Positions 56,901-64,000 of a stretch of DNA of 64,000 bases are shown here, piece after piece. Position numbers and translations under genes: made by a program. The notes beneath the pieces are model-generated. The model worked only from the letters and a program-made list of their open reading frames with translations. It was not told the DNA's origin and did no database searches. This stretch comes from Flaviflagellibacter rhizophilus (lineage in GTDB: Bacteria; Pseudomonadota; Alphaproteobacteria; Rhizobiales; Methylopilaceae), in assembly GCF_033898525.1 (NCBI RefSeq), contig NZ_JAXAFJ010000001.1, forward strand, positions 558,001 through 622,000, in the 5' to 3' direction. Each line of letters starts with the position of its first letter. The stretch's first letter is position 1.

Positions 56901-58237
56901 ACCCCCCGCGCGGAGAGATCGATGCGGTCACCCAGCGCGCGCGCAAGGTCCCGGTCCTCGGGCGCGAGGCCGCGAACCTTCAGGTCTGTGTCCAGCGCGA
57001 AACGCCTGGTGCCTTCCACGGGCACCATGGAGATGCGCCCGTCCACGCTGGCCAGCGCACCTTCGGGCACCCGGATATCTGACGCCATCAGGGTTCCGTT
57101 GATGCGTGGCTGGGCAAGAGGCCCTTCCACGCGCGCATCGAGAGCCAGATTGCCGATCTCGGCCTGCCCGGCACGGGTGCGCGTGCCGTCCGTCGGCAGC
57201 GCACGGGCCTGAAGCGTCAGGTCCAGGTCTCGCCGCGCCGTCACATAGCCGCTGACACCGAGGCGCGCGACTTCGGAGGTGATGCCGAAATCCTCGACGG
57301 CATAGCCACCGTCGTCACCGAACACGACGCTGCCCGTCATCTGCGTGGTGTTGCGAACGACAGGGGCCAACGGAGCGGGCACAAGGCCAGAGATGCGCGC
57401 CGCGAGGTCGAGCCTGAGCCGGCGGATCGGTCCGTCACGGTCCAGCACGGCGCGGCCATCGGCGCCGATGTCCGGCCCGGCGACGAAGTCGAGCCGCGAG
57501 GTCCAGCCATCGAGCGGTCCGCTGCCGGCGATCTTGAAGCTGACCGGCGGCAGCCCAGGAACATCGGCGGCATGCGCCACGAGGCCGCCCGCAGGCTCGT
57601 CGAGATCCACCGACAGGTCCAAAGTCTCGGTGCCCGGCGCATAGCCGAGACCGACCGCGAAGTGGCCCGGCGCGTCCTCCCGCTGCGCGTCGAGCGCGAA
57701 TTTGAGGCCTTCCTGCGGATCGCCGATCTCGGCGCTGCCCGTCGCCGAAAGCCGGGCCGCCGTGCCGAGGATCGGCTCTCCAAGCTGGAAGCCGTTCAGG
57801 GCGAAGCGCGCAACCACCACCTTCACAGGCAGTTCCGGCAGGATCGGCTGGTCCGCGTCTTCCGGCACCTCTTCCGCGGGCAGGGGCCGGCGCAGGACGG
57901 ACAGGCCGTCGACCGCCAGTTCGTTGATCTGGAGGCGGCGGCTCAGCAGTGCCGTGCGGCTCCATGAGAGCTTGGCCTGCCGAAGGACGAGCCATTCGCC
58001 GTCCGCGTCCGAGATGCGGATGTCGTGGATGGTCGAGTTCGACGACAATGCGCCCTCGACCCGTCCGATGCGCACCGTGGTGGCGGGCGTCGAGAGCACG
58101 CGCGACAGCAGCCTCGCGAGAGTGCTCTGGTCGTCTTCCTGCGTGTAGCCGGGCACGCCCACAAGGGTCGCGGCGGCGGCGGCGGAAAGCCCGATGGCGA
58201 GAAGCAGAGTGGCGGCTGTCCTGCGGAAGCGGCCCAT
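53951..58237 (-). CDS. tamB: TamB translocation and assembly protein
   Basis: A 1428-residue protein with an N-terminal membrane anchor (about 8-30). A long beta-rich body of repeating AsmA-like strands spans the periplasm. The C-terminal DUF490 domain carries FSSNPDLPQDEVLSRLLFG, then LDITTGEGGGVAVGA, and ends with an aromatic-rich strand. TamB works with TamA in outer-membrane protein or lipid transport. It overlaps tamA by one base (TGATG). Confidence 0.93.
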   Translation of the reverse strand: MGRFRRTAATLLLAIGLSAAAAATLVGVPGYTQEDDQSTLARLLSRVLSTPATTVRIGRVEGALSSNSTIHDIRISDADGEWLVLRQAKLSWSRTALLSRRLQINELAVDGLSVLRRPLPAEEVPEDADQPILPELPVKVVVARFALNGFQLGEPILGTAARLSATGSAEIGDPQEGLKFALDAQREDAPGHFAVGLGYAPGTETLDLSVDLDEPAGGLVAHAADVPGLPPVSFKIAGSGPLDGWTSRLDFVAGPDIGADGRAVLDRDGPIRRLRLDLAARISGLVPAPLAPVVRNTTQMTGSVVFGDDGGYAVEDFGITSEVARLGVSGYVTARRDLDLTLQARALPTDGTRTRAGQAEIGNLALDARVEGPLAQPRINGTLMASDIRVPEGALASVDGRISMVPVEGTRRFALDTDLKVRGLAPEDRDLARALGDRIDLSARGVLDEDRVLNLEAGRLDFARATATLDGRFGASMIDANAGLQAADIAPYSGLVGRTVAGSARLTARLTGNPQRVIDAAIDGRLADLRTGTPAVDGLLGREVSAAGVLRRVRGGFELDGLRLNGAHLSAVANGRATQQNADVVLTAQITDLARADARLTGKAGLDARLTGSLRAPEVKASLATRDATALGRPIKTLMLDVDATDLAALPKARVTLDGDVGGKPANGVLELARIQAGGWDVDTLDLGIGSVTARGALRLASDNTAAGRLTIKSANLDDISPIVLTRLAGSLDADVTLDAPDGRQNASILVTGERLAFAGNLLRRVHADARVSDLYREPRAEGVIEADGISASGQGIETLRLTARGDAGSSLLDVTARARGFDLAGKGRLVPGTPSRLDLASFTARRGKRQIALAGPARIAFTPEGADIADLVLRVDGGRVAASGRVGRSLDLSAIIERLPLAAAEIAVPGLGLTGTLGGRIDVRGPAAAPAGSYNLTINALTSPQTREAGLPPLAIKADGRFADGRAGVNSTVNAGRAGTITVSGSVPMVASGGLELAVRGTLDAAIANTQLSAEGQRVTGSAKLDLRVAGTFSDPRIDGTAALDNGSFADPTRGVSLQSIRARLAARGDVITVESLSAATPANGRISGSGRVAVDPVAGFPGDLRIIGQRAQLIQNDVVTATADLDLQIAGPLARTPRVSGRIGIIAMDVAVPDRLPGTLQPLPETRHVGAMGAARQRLATKARRQQAAAAGAPFNAELDLVVSAPNRIFVRGRGLNAELGGDLRLTGTSSDVIALGAFELRRGRFDVLGQRIDLTRGRLGFAGSLTPDLDFLAQTTAGDVTAQIAVTGSASEPDFVFSSNPDLPQDEVLSRLLFGKASGGLSAGQALQLAQAVAQFSGGGSSAFEDLRRSLGVDSLDITTGEGGGVAVGASRYINDRVSLGVQAGAKPEDAGVTLNLDVSRHLKVKGKAGADGSASGGISIEREY

Positions 58238-60219
58238 CAGAATGCCTGCCCGATGCCGATATAGACGGCGTAGTCGGGATCGCCCTCGCCCGGATTCACG
58301 GGCACCGCGACGTCGAGGCGGATGGGGCCGATGCCGGTGTAGTAGCGCAGGCCGAGACCCGCCGCGAAGCGCACATCCTCATCGAATTCCGGCAGGCTGT
58401 CGGCGAAGGCCGTGCCGGCATCGATGAAAGGCACGATGCCGATCTTCTCGGTGACGCGGATGCGCGCCTCCACCGAGGCCTCCAGAAGGCTGAGGCCGCC
58501 GAGCGGTTCTCCGTCCAGCTGCGGGCCGAGGCTGCGGTAATTGTAGCCACGCACCGAGCCGCCGCCGCCGGCGAAGAAGCGGCGATTGGCGGGAATGTCC
58601 TCGATGTCGGCACCCGTGATGGAGCCGATGCCGATGCGCCCCGCCAGCACATAGCGTGCATCCTCGTCGAGCGCGAAATAGGTGGAGGCCTTGGCCTGCC
58701 CGACCGTCATGGAAACGGAATCGTCGAACACGTCGAAATAGGATCCCACCGACGCCGTAGCCCGAATGCCTTTCGTCGGTTCCAGCGCATTGTCCGTGGA
58801 GTCGTAGGTGACCGCCGCGCGCAGGCCGAACAGATTGTAGTCCAGCGCCTCTCCGGTGAGGTCGGTGAGCACGTCCTCGCTCTGGCCGATCTCGAATTCC
58901 GGGCCGATCTGTGCGGAGAAACTGTCGGTCCAGCGATGGCGCAGCGCCGCCGTCACATTGCCGAAGCTTGCGAGATAACCCTCCGTCGCCTCGCGGCTGA
59001 CGGTGGTGTCGAGCAGGAAATCGTTGCGGCTTCCGCCAAGCGCGGGCTTGAGGAAGCTTGCCGACAGGCGTCCTCCGAGGTCTTCCCAGCCGAAATCACC
59101 GAAGTCCGGCAGGCCGGTGTCGTTGCCGCGCTGGGCGAAGAACAGGCTTCCGTCGAGGCGCAGGCGCTCGGCGCCGCCGAACAGGTTGCGGTGAGCCCAA
59201 TAGGCGCTCAGCGCCGGACCATCCACGGTGGAATATTCGGCGGAAGCACCGATCAGGCGCGGCTTGCGTTCGGTCACCTCAAGCGCGATGGGGAGATTGC
59301 CCAGGGCGTCGAGGCTTTCCGCCTCGCGGATGCGAACCGAGGAAATGGCCTCGATCCGGCCGACGGATTTGCGCATGTCGCGCAGCTCGTCCGGCGAATA
59401 GGGGTTGCCCGGCTCGGTGTAGACATAGGAGCGCACCACCCGCGGATCGACCTTCTCGGTGCCGCTGACGGACACCTCACCGATGCCGGCCTCTGGCCCC
59501 ACCCGGATCGTCAGCGTCAGGTCCATCGCCGCCTGTCCGTGGAACACCACGGGATCGCGGCTGACGGTCTTCACGAAGGGATGCCCCGCCCCGCGGAAAT
59601 GGTCGATGATGCGGGCCTCGGCGGCCAGGATGTCGGCGGCCCGTGCGGGTTCGCCGGCATTCAGGTTCACGACCTTCGGGGGCAGCTGGTCCTCCGGGAA
59701 CGGCAACCCGGTGGCGGCGTCCAGCACAGTGACGCTGCGGAAGGTGAATTGCGCTCCCGGATCGACCACGATGCGGACCGGCACATGCGCTCGGTTGCGG
59801 AACGCCTCGGCATAGCGCGCGACAGCGGAGGTATCGACCTGCTGCTGGCCGATGCGGTGGTCACCGACGATGACTGCGGCGGACGCGTTGTAGTAGCCGG
59901 CGCCCCACATGGCATCGACGAGGCGCTGCGGCTCCGTCCGTGCCCGCAGGGCCAGCGCTTCGCCATCCGCCGGCGGATCGGCCCGCAGCCGGTAAAGCGT
60001 GGAGGCATCCTTGAGCGCCTGCTCGACATCCGTGGCCGTGCCGGTTTCAAACGTCAGTGCGTAAGGCAGCGAAGCCGGGTTGGCGGCCGGAACCTTCTCG
60101 CCGCCAAACAACCCAAAAAAGCTGAACGCCTGCGCCGGCTGATCTGGCAAGGCCAGCAGCCCCACGGCCAGAACAGCCACCGCGATGCGAGGTTCTACGC
60201 GATACAATTTACCCAGCAT
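58237..60219 (-). CDS. tamA: TamA, Omp85-family outer-membrane assembly factor
   Basis: A 660-residue Omp85 protein: signal peptide (about 1-31, ending QAFS), POTRA-type domains (about 50-330) and a C-terminal 16-strand barrel. The barrel carries the FFAGGGGSVRGYNYRSLGP loop (the conserved VRGY motif) and ends GIGQAF. The ATG at 60219 has GGGGGAC upstream; a longer frame start is unlikely. TamA is the outer-membrane partner of TamB. Confidence 0.93.
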   Translation of the reverse strand: MLGKLYRVEPRIAVAVLAVGLLALPDQPAQAFSFFGLFGGEKVPAANPASLPYALTFETGTATDVEQALKDASTLYRLRADPPADGEALALRARTEPQRLVDAMWGAGYYNASAAVIVGDHRIGQQQVDTSAVARYAEAFRNRAHVPVRIVVDPGAQFTFRSVTVLDAATGLPFPEDQLPPKVVNLNAGEPARAADILAAEARIIDHFRGAGHPFVKTVSRDPVVFHGQAAMDLTLTIRVGPEAGIGEVSVSGTEKVDPRVVRSYVYTEPGNPYSPDELRDMRKSVGRIEAISSVRIREAESLDALGNLPIALEVTERKPRLIGASAEYSTVDGPALSAYWAHRNLFGGAERLRLDGSLFFAQRGNDTGLPDFGDFGWEDLGGRLSASFLKPALGGSRNDFLLDTTVSREATEGYLASFGNVTAALRHRWTDSFSAQIGPEFEIGQSEDVLTDLTGEALDYNLFGLRAAVTYDSTDNALEPTKGIRATASVGSYFDVFDDSVSMTVGQAKASTYFALDEDARYVLAGRIGIGSITGADIEDIPANRRFFAGGGGSVRGYNYRSLGPQLDGEPLGGLSLLEASVEARIRVTEKIGIVPFIDAGTAFADSLPEFDEDVRFAAGLGLRYYTGIGPIRLDVAVPVNPGEGDPDYAVYIGIGQAF

Positions 60220-60357
60220 TGTCCCCCGGCCGGCACCAGCCGGTCTAGAGACCCTCCCGCCATACAGGCACAAGAGCCATGCGTGCATTCAAACACTGCG
60301 CAGAATGGCCACACCTCGCCGGCCAGGGCAACCCCGAAGGCCACAAGGAGCAGGCGC

Positions 60358-61557
60358 TCAATCCCCGCCGCGAGCAAGCTGCTCCAATATTCTGTGCGCC
60401 GCCTTAATGCGAGCCGGGATGGGGAAGTTCTTGTTCGCCAGCATGACCAGCCCGATCTTCTTGTCCGGGAAGAAGGCGACATAGGCGCTGAAGCCGTTCG
60501 TCGATCCTGTCTTGTTGAACAAGGTCGGCCCTTCGGGCTTTCGCGGCGGAACGATCTCCGTGGCCGGGTTGGGCTCCCAGATCATCTGAGTGGAATTGCC
60601 CGCCAGCAACGACTCCAGGGACACGGGATAGGGATACTGCTCCCATCCTAGGCCCTGCGTCATCCCCGCCGTCCGGAAGAAGCCGATATGGGTGTTCTCA
60701 ACGGCGCGGCGGATTTCCCCATCTAGGACTTCCGGCGTGATGTTGGCTTCCACGAACCGGATCATGTCCCCGGCGGTCGACCGGACGCCATAGGCCTCCG
60801 CGCCGAACATGCCTCCGGTTATGCGGATTGGCTTGTCGTCCTTGGTGTAGCCCTGGGCGTAGCTGCCCATCGCGCTCTTGGGCACACGGACATAGCTCTG
60901 GCTCATGCCAAGCCTCGGGAACAGGTCGGCCTCCACCGCAGTCGCATAATCGCTGCCGAGGGCGACCCCGGTGACGTGCCCCAGCAGCCCGATGCTGGGG
61001 TTGGAGTAGCGGCGTTGCGTACCGGGTGCCGCGTCCGGTTTCCACGTCCGCAGATAGACCTTCGTCTCCTTGTCCGTGCGGACGGTGTCCGGGAACTGCA
61101 GGGGCAGGCCGCCTGCCGTGTATGTCCCGAGGTGGAGCAGGCTTGCCTTGTCTACGGGCGCTCCGCGAAGCTCAGGCACGTATCTGCCGGGATGATCGCC
61201 CAGGGACATCTTTCCCTGCACCTCCGCAAGCGAGGCGAGCGTAGCGGTGAAGGTCTTGCTGACCGACCCGATCTCGAACAGCGTGCCCTCCGTCACGGGA
61301 GCGTCCGTCTCGCGGGTGGCAACGCCATAGGTGAAGATGCGGGATCTTGCCCCGGCGGTCACGGCGATGGCCATGCCGGGCACATCGTGCGCGGCCATGA
61401 GAGACCCGGCGGCATCATCCACCGTCTTGCGGATGTCTGCACCCTCTTGCGCCCGCGTCGGCACGGCTGCGCAGCAGACCGCCAGAACGAGGACGGCCCA
61501 GATGCCGCAAGCAGGGGCTGCAGGGTTCATCCGCCTGGCCGGCATCTCTTCATCCAT
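60358..61557 (-). CDS. ampC: Class C beta-lactamase
   Basis: A 399-residue serine beta-lactamase with the class C motifs S98-V-S-K101, Y184-S-N186 and K349-T-G351. A signal-peptide-like N-terminus ends near TRAQ. Starts at 61545 or 61530 are also possible. It hydrolyses cephalosporins and penicillins in the periplasm. Related esterases share some motifs, but YSNPSIGLLGH is typical of true AmpC. No ampR regulator adjoins it, so inducible control of the classic type is not indicated here. Confidence 0.88.
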   Translation of the reverse strand: MDEEMPARRMNPAAPACGIWAVLVLAVCCAAVPTRAQEGADIRKTVDDAAGSLMAAHDVPGMAIAVTAGARSRIFTYGVATRETDAPVTEGTLFEIGSVSKTFTATLASLAEVQGKMSLGDHPGRYVPELRGAPVDKASLLHLGTYTAGGLPLQFPDTVRTDKETKVYLRTWKPDAAPGTQRRYSNPSIGLLGHVTGVALGSDYATAVEADLFPRLGMSQSYVRVPKSAMGSYAQGYTKDDKPIRITGGMFGAEAYGVRSTAGDMIRFVEANITPEVLDGEIRRAVENTHIGFFRTAGMTQGLGWEQYPYPVSLESLLAGNSTQMIWEPNPATEIVPPRKPEGPTLFNKTGSTNGFSAYVAFFPDKKIGLVMLANKNFPIPARIKAAHRILEQLARGGD

Positions 61558-61686
61558 CGTGCAGCGTCCTCTGACATGAGCCCCGTTCGATAGCGATCCA
61601 ACGAATGGCCGACACCCCGAACGCGGAACCCGGATGGCCCGCCATTCGTATCTTTACCGGCTGCCCCAGCCGGATCGAGACGCCAG

Positions 61687-62136
61687 ATGAACCATGCCTA
61701 TCACGGGCCGAGCGCCGCAATCGCGGCCCATCCCCTGTACTCCACCTTCGTGTCGTTCCCCAGCGCCTGCTTCATCGGAACGCTCATGAACGACATCGCG
61801 TATTGGCGAACCGGGAACCTGCAATGGCAGAACTTCTCGGAATGGCTGCTGTTCGCGGGGCTTGTCGTCGGCGGTTTCGTGCTGCTGGCCGAGATTATCG
61901 CGCAGTTCAGGACATCCCGCACGGCGCCGGGCGGTGGGTGGCTTCGCGTCATCGGCATGCTCGTCGTTCTGGTGCTCGCCTTCATCAACAGCCTTGTCCA
62001 TGCCCGCGACGGCTGGACGGCGGTGGTCTTCGACGGGCTCATCCTGTCCGCCACTACGGTCGCCGTGATGATCGTCACCGGGCTGGTGGGAAAGCTCTCC
62101 GTCCGCCGCGCATCAGGAGCCGTCCACAATGGCTAA
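61687..62136 (+). CDS. DUF2231 family membrane protein
   Basis: A 149-residue protein with four hydrophobic segments and the DUF2231 pattern: IAAHPLYSTFVSFPSACF, then DIAYWRTGNLQW near the start. Conserved His residues are seen in the first and third loops. It overlaps the next gene by 8 nt, so it is probably co-transcribed with the sugar dehydrogenase and could serve as an electron or membrane partner for it. Confidence 0.8.
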   Translation: MNHAYHGPSAAIAAHPLYSTFVSFPSACFIGTLMNDIAYWRTGNLQWQNFSEWLLFAGLVVGGFVLLAEIIAQFRTSRTAPGGGWLRVIGMLVVLVLAFINSLVHARDGWTAVVFDGLILSATTVAVMIVTGLVGKLSVRRASGAVHNG

Positions 62137-63658
62137 TCGCACCCGCTCCTTCCGCATCGCCGCACTTGCGGGCACCTGCGTTTTCGCGCTCGCGACAGCC
62201 GGCCACGCCCAGGAATTCGATACCACCCAGCAGATCGGGCCGAACCCGGTCCTGCCCGAGACCGACTCGCCGCTGCTGCCCGACCTGAAGGTCGCCGAGG
62301 TGATCGGATGGTCCGACGGGCAGACGCCCAAAGTGCCGGAGGGCCTCAAGGTCACAGTCTATGCGAAGGATCTCGTCAATCCGCGCACGGTGCACACCCT
62401 GCCCAACGGCGACGTGCTTGTCGTCCAGTCGCGCTCGCCCGCCGGCGAGCCAAAGGTACGCCCCAAGGACATCATCCGCGGCTGGATCATGTCCATCGCG
62501 CATGGCGACACCGGAGCCGACCAGAAGCCCAGCAACATCATCACGTTGCTGCGCGACACCAATCGCGACGGACAGGTCGATGAGCGCCATGATCTTCTGA
62601 AAGAACTGCACTCCCCGTTCGGCGTCGCCTGGGCGGACGACACGCTTTACGTGGCCGCCGCCGACGCCGTGCTGGCCTATCCCTACCCGCTCGGGCAGAC
62701 CGCCATCTCCGCTGCGCCGCGCGTGCTGGCCCCACTGCCAGGTGGCCCGCTGAACCATCACTGGACCAAGGATCTGTCGCTCAGTCCGGACGGCCGCTTC
62801 CTCTACGCCTCCGTGGGATCGAACTCCAATATCGTGGAGAACGGGCTCGAAGCGGAGAAGGGCCGCGCCGCCATCTGGCAGATCGACCGCCAGACCGGCG
62901 CCAGCCGCGTCTTCGCATCGGGCCTGCGCAATCCCAACGGCCTGACCGTGCATCCACAAACCGGCACGCTCTGGGCCGTGATCAACGAGCGCGACGAACT
63001 CGGGCCGAACCTCGTGCCGGACTACATGACCTCGGTGCAGGACGGCGCCTTTTACGGCTGGCCGTGGAGCTATTACGGCAATCATGTCGACGAGCGCGTC
63101 TACCCGCCCCGTCCGGACATGGTGCAGCGCGCAATTGCTCCCGACTACGCGCTCTCCAGCCATGTCGCGGCTCTGGGCATGACCTTCTCCATGGGCTCGG
63201 CGCTGCCGGCGCAATATGCCAATGGCGCGTTCATCGGCCAGCACGGCAGCTGGAACCGTACGGCGTTCAATGGCTACAAGGTCAGCTATGTGCCGTTCGA
63301 AAACGGAAAGCCGAATGGCAAGGCGCAGGATGTCGTCACCGGCTTCATTGACGGAGACAAGGCGCATGGGCGACCGGTCGGCGTCGGCATAGACGGCACG
63401 GGCGCCCTTCTGGTGGCGGACGATGCCGGCAACACCGTGTGGCGCGTGGCGGCAGCCGATGGCACGATCAGCCCCGCCCCCCTCGCAACCGATCATGTGG
63501 ACGCAGGTGCCGCCGGAACCTCCGCTGCAGCCGGCGCTCCACCTGCCGGCACGAACCCGGGCAGCGCGGCTCCCGCTCCGTCACCACTCGAGGTCGCACC
63601 CGCTGTGCTGCCTTACGGCGCCGAGCGCGCTGAGCAGTCGCCGCCTCCGAGCCCCTGA
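62129..63658 (+). CDS. PQQ-type sugar (sorbosone/glucose) dehydrogenase
   Basis: A 509-residue periplasmic protein with a signal peptide (about 1-27, GHAQE). A six-bladed beta-propeller of the sorbosone dehydrogenase family follows, with FASGLRNPNGLTVHP and GQHGSWNRTAFNGYKVSYVPF as conserved blades and cofactor/calcium regions. The last 60 residues are a Pro/Ala-rich tail. The sugar substrate is unknown. It shares an 8-nt overlap with the DUF2231 gene. Confidence 0.85.
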   Translation: MANRTRSFRIAALAGTCVFALATAGHAQEFDTTQQIGPNPVLPETDSPLLPDLKVAEVIGWSDGQTPKVPEGLKVTVYAKDLVNPRTVHTLPNGDVLVVQSRSPAGEPKVRPKDIIRGWIMSIAHGDTGADQKPSNIITLLRDTNRDGQVDERHDLLKELHSPFGVAWADDTLYVAAADAVLAYPYPLGQTAISAAPRVLAPLPGGPLNHHWTKDLSLSPDGRFLYASVGSNSNIVENGLEAEKGRAAIWQIDRQTGASRVFASGLRNPNGLTVHPQTGTLWAVINERDELGPNLVPDYMTSVQDGAFYGWPWSYYGNHVDERVYPPRPDMVQRAIAPDYALSSHVAALGMTFSMGSALPAQYANGAFIGQHGSWNRTAFNGYKVSYVPFENGKPNGKAQDVVTGFIDGDKAHGRPVGVGIDGTGALLVADDAGNTVWRVAAADGTISPAPLATDHVDAGAAGTSAAAGAPPAGTNPGSAAPAPSPLEVAPAVLPYGAERAEQSPPPSP

Positions 63659-63786
63659 ACGGCGGATGGTTGGGAATCAATGCTCTGATCGCAGGGCGCT
63701 GGCATCGGCCGGCGCCCTATCCGTATGCCTCTGGTGCTCGCTTCCTGATCGAATTCAACAACAAAGCCGGGCGGCTACTTGCTTAT

Positions 63787-63813
63787 TGAGAATGCTTCGC
63801 AATATCATTCTCA
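63787..63813. promoter_or_regulatory. Fur-like palindrome before the metal ABC gene
   Basis: TGAGAATG and CATTCTCA form perfect 8-bp arms around an 11-nt spacer, ending 22 bp before the start codon at 63836. The arms resemble Fur-family boxes (GAGAATGA-type). Iron- or manganese-responsive control is likely; which regulator binds is not shown. Confidence 0.6.
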
Positions 63814-63835
63814 TATGATGGGTTGGAGGGCAGGC

Positions 63836-64000
63836 ATGTTGGTTTCGCGAGGTCTGGTGTTCGCTGTTGCCATCTCCGTGGCGTGGGCCGGAACGGCGGC
63901 GGCACAAGCGCCTGCGAAGCCCTTCAAGGTGGTCACCACCTTCACCGTGCTGGCTGACATGACCCGCAACGTGGCCGGCAATGCCGCCGAGGTGGTCTCC
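63836..64000 (+). CDS. Iron/manganese ABC transporter substrate-binding protein (SitA/MntA-like), partial
   Basis: The gene runs off the right edge with 55 codons visible. There is a signal peptide (about 1-23, TAAAQA), then FKVVTTFTVLADMTRNVAG, which matches the start of the SitA/MntA/YfeA group of cluster A-I metal-binding lipoprotein-like receptors. I chose the ATG at 63836 because GGAGGGCAGG lies just upstream; ATGs at 63815 and 63818 are in frame. The Fur-like box upstream fits this assignment. Confidence 0.82.
   Translation, partial: MLVSRGLVFAVAISVAWAGTAAAQAPAKPFKVVTTFTVLADMTRNVAGNAAEVVS

Noticed and set aside
57949..60651. 900-codon open frame opposite tamA
   Set aside because: A GC-rich shadow frame; the minus strand encodes a full TamA with POTRA and barrel motifs.

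Overview
The window comes from a high-GC alphaproteobacterium, most likely of the Hyphomicrobiales. Three things point there: two DUF1236 proteins, an invasion-associated-locus-B (IalB) family protein, and an Mrp antiporter whose A and B subunits are fused. I found no rRNA, tRNA, CRISPR array, insertion sequence or phage gene. Nearly all the sequence is coding, in tight operons with 1-14 nt overlaps.

Layout. 1-3.3 kb: the end of a subtilisin-like protease, two secreted DUF1236 proteins, a small membrane protein, a DUF2141 protein and an Rrf2 regulator. 3.4-8.0 kb: a phosphonate locus, with phnM-phnF divergent from phnDCE across two matching HutC-type operators. 8.4-15.9 kb: a five-gene operon with a glycosyltransferase, UDP-galactopyranose mutase, a glycosidase fused to an RmlD-like domain, a second glycosidase and an ABC exporter. 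It looks like an uncharacterised galactofuranose-related glycoconjugate system. 15.9-28.1 kb: an eleven-gene, minus-strand chemosensory operon. It has a soluble receptor with two signalling domains, a triple-CheW protein, CheB, a HEAT-repeat protein, CheR, two receiver proteins, CheA, a STAS-like protein, CheC and a hybrid histidine kinase.

28.4-38.8 kb: a DUF2189 membrane protein, a 1802-residue RTX metallophosphoesterase, a LysR regulator, and the type I secretion genes probably needed to export the RTX protein. The secretion ABC gene carries an in-frame amber stop between its membrane and ATPase halves. 39.0-42.8 kb: ureide genes (allA, allE, allantoin/hydantoin racemase), a lipid kinase and a DUF1579 protein. 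43.2-49.2 kb: the mrpA(B)CDEFG cation/proton antiporter operon. 49.6-60.2 kb: an envelope block with an autotransporter, an IalB protein and tamB/tamA. 60.4-64 kb: a class C beta-lactamase, a DUF2231 membrane protein, a PQQ-type sugar dehydrogenase, and the start of an iron/manganese ABC binding protein behind a Fur-like palindrome.

The strongest candidates for an undescribed system are the glycoconjugate operon (8403-15883) and the chemosensory operon (15886-28117). All functional calls come from reading motifs and translated sequence by eye; no database search was run.
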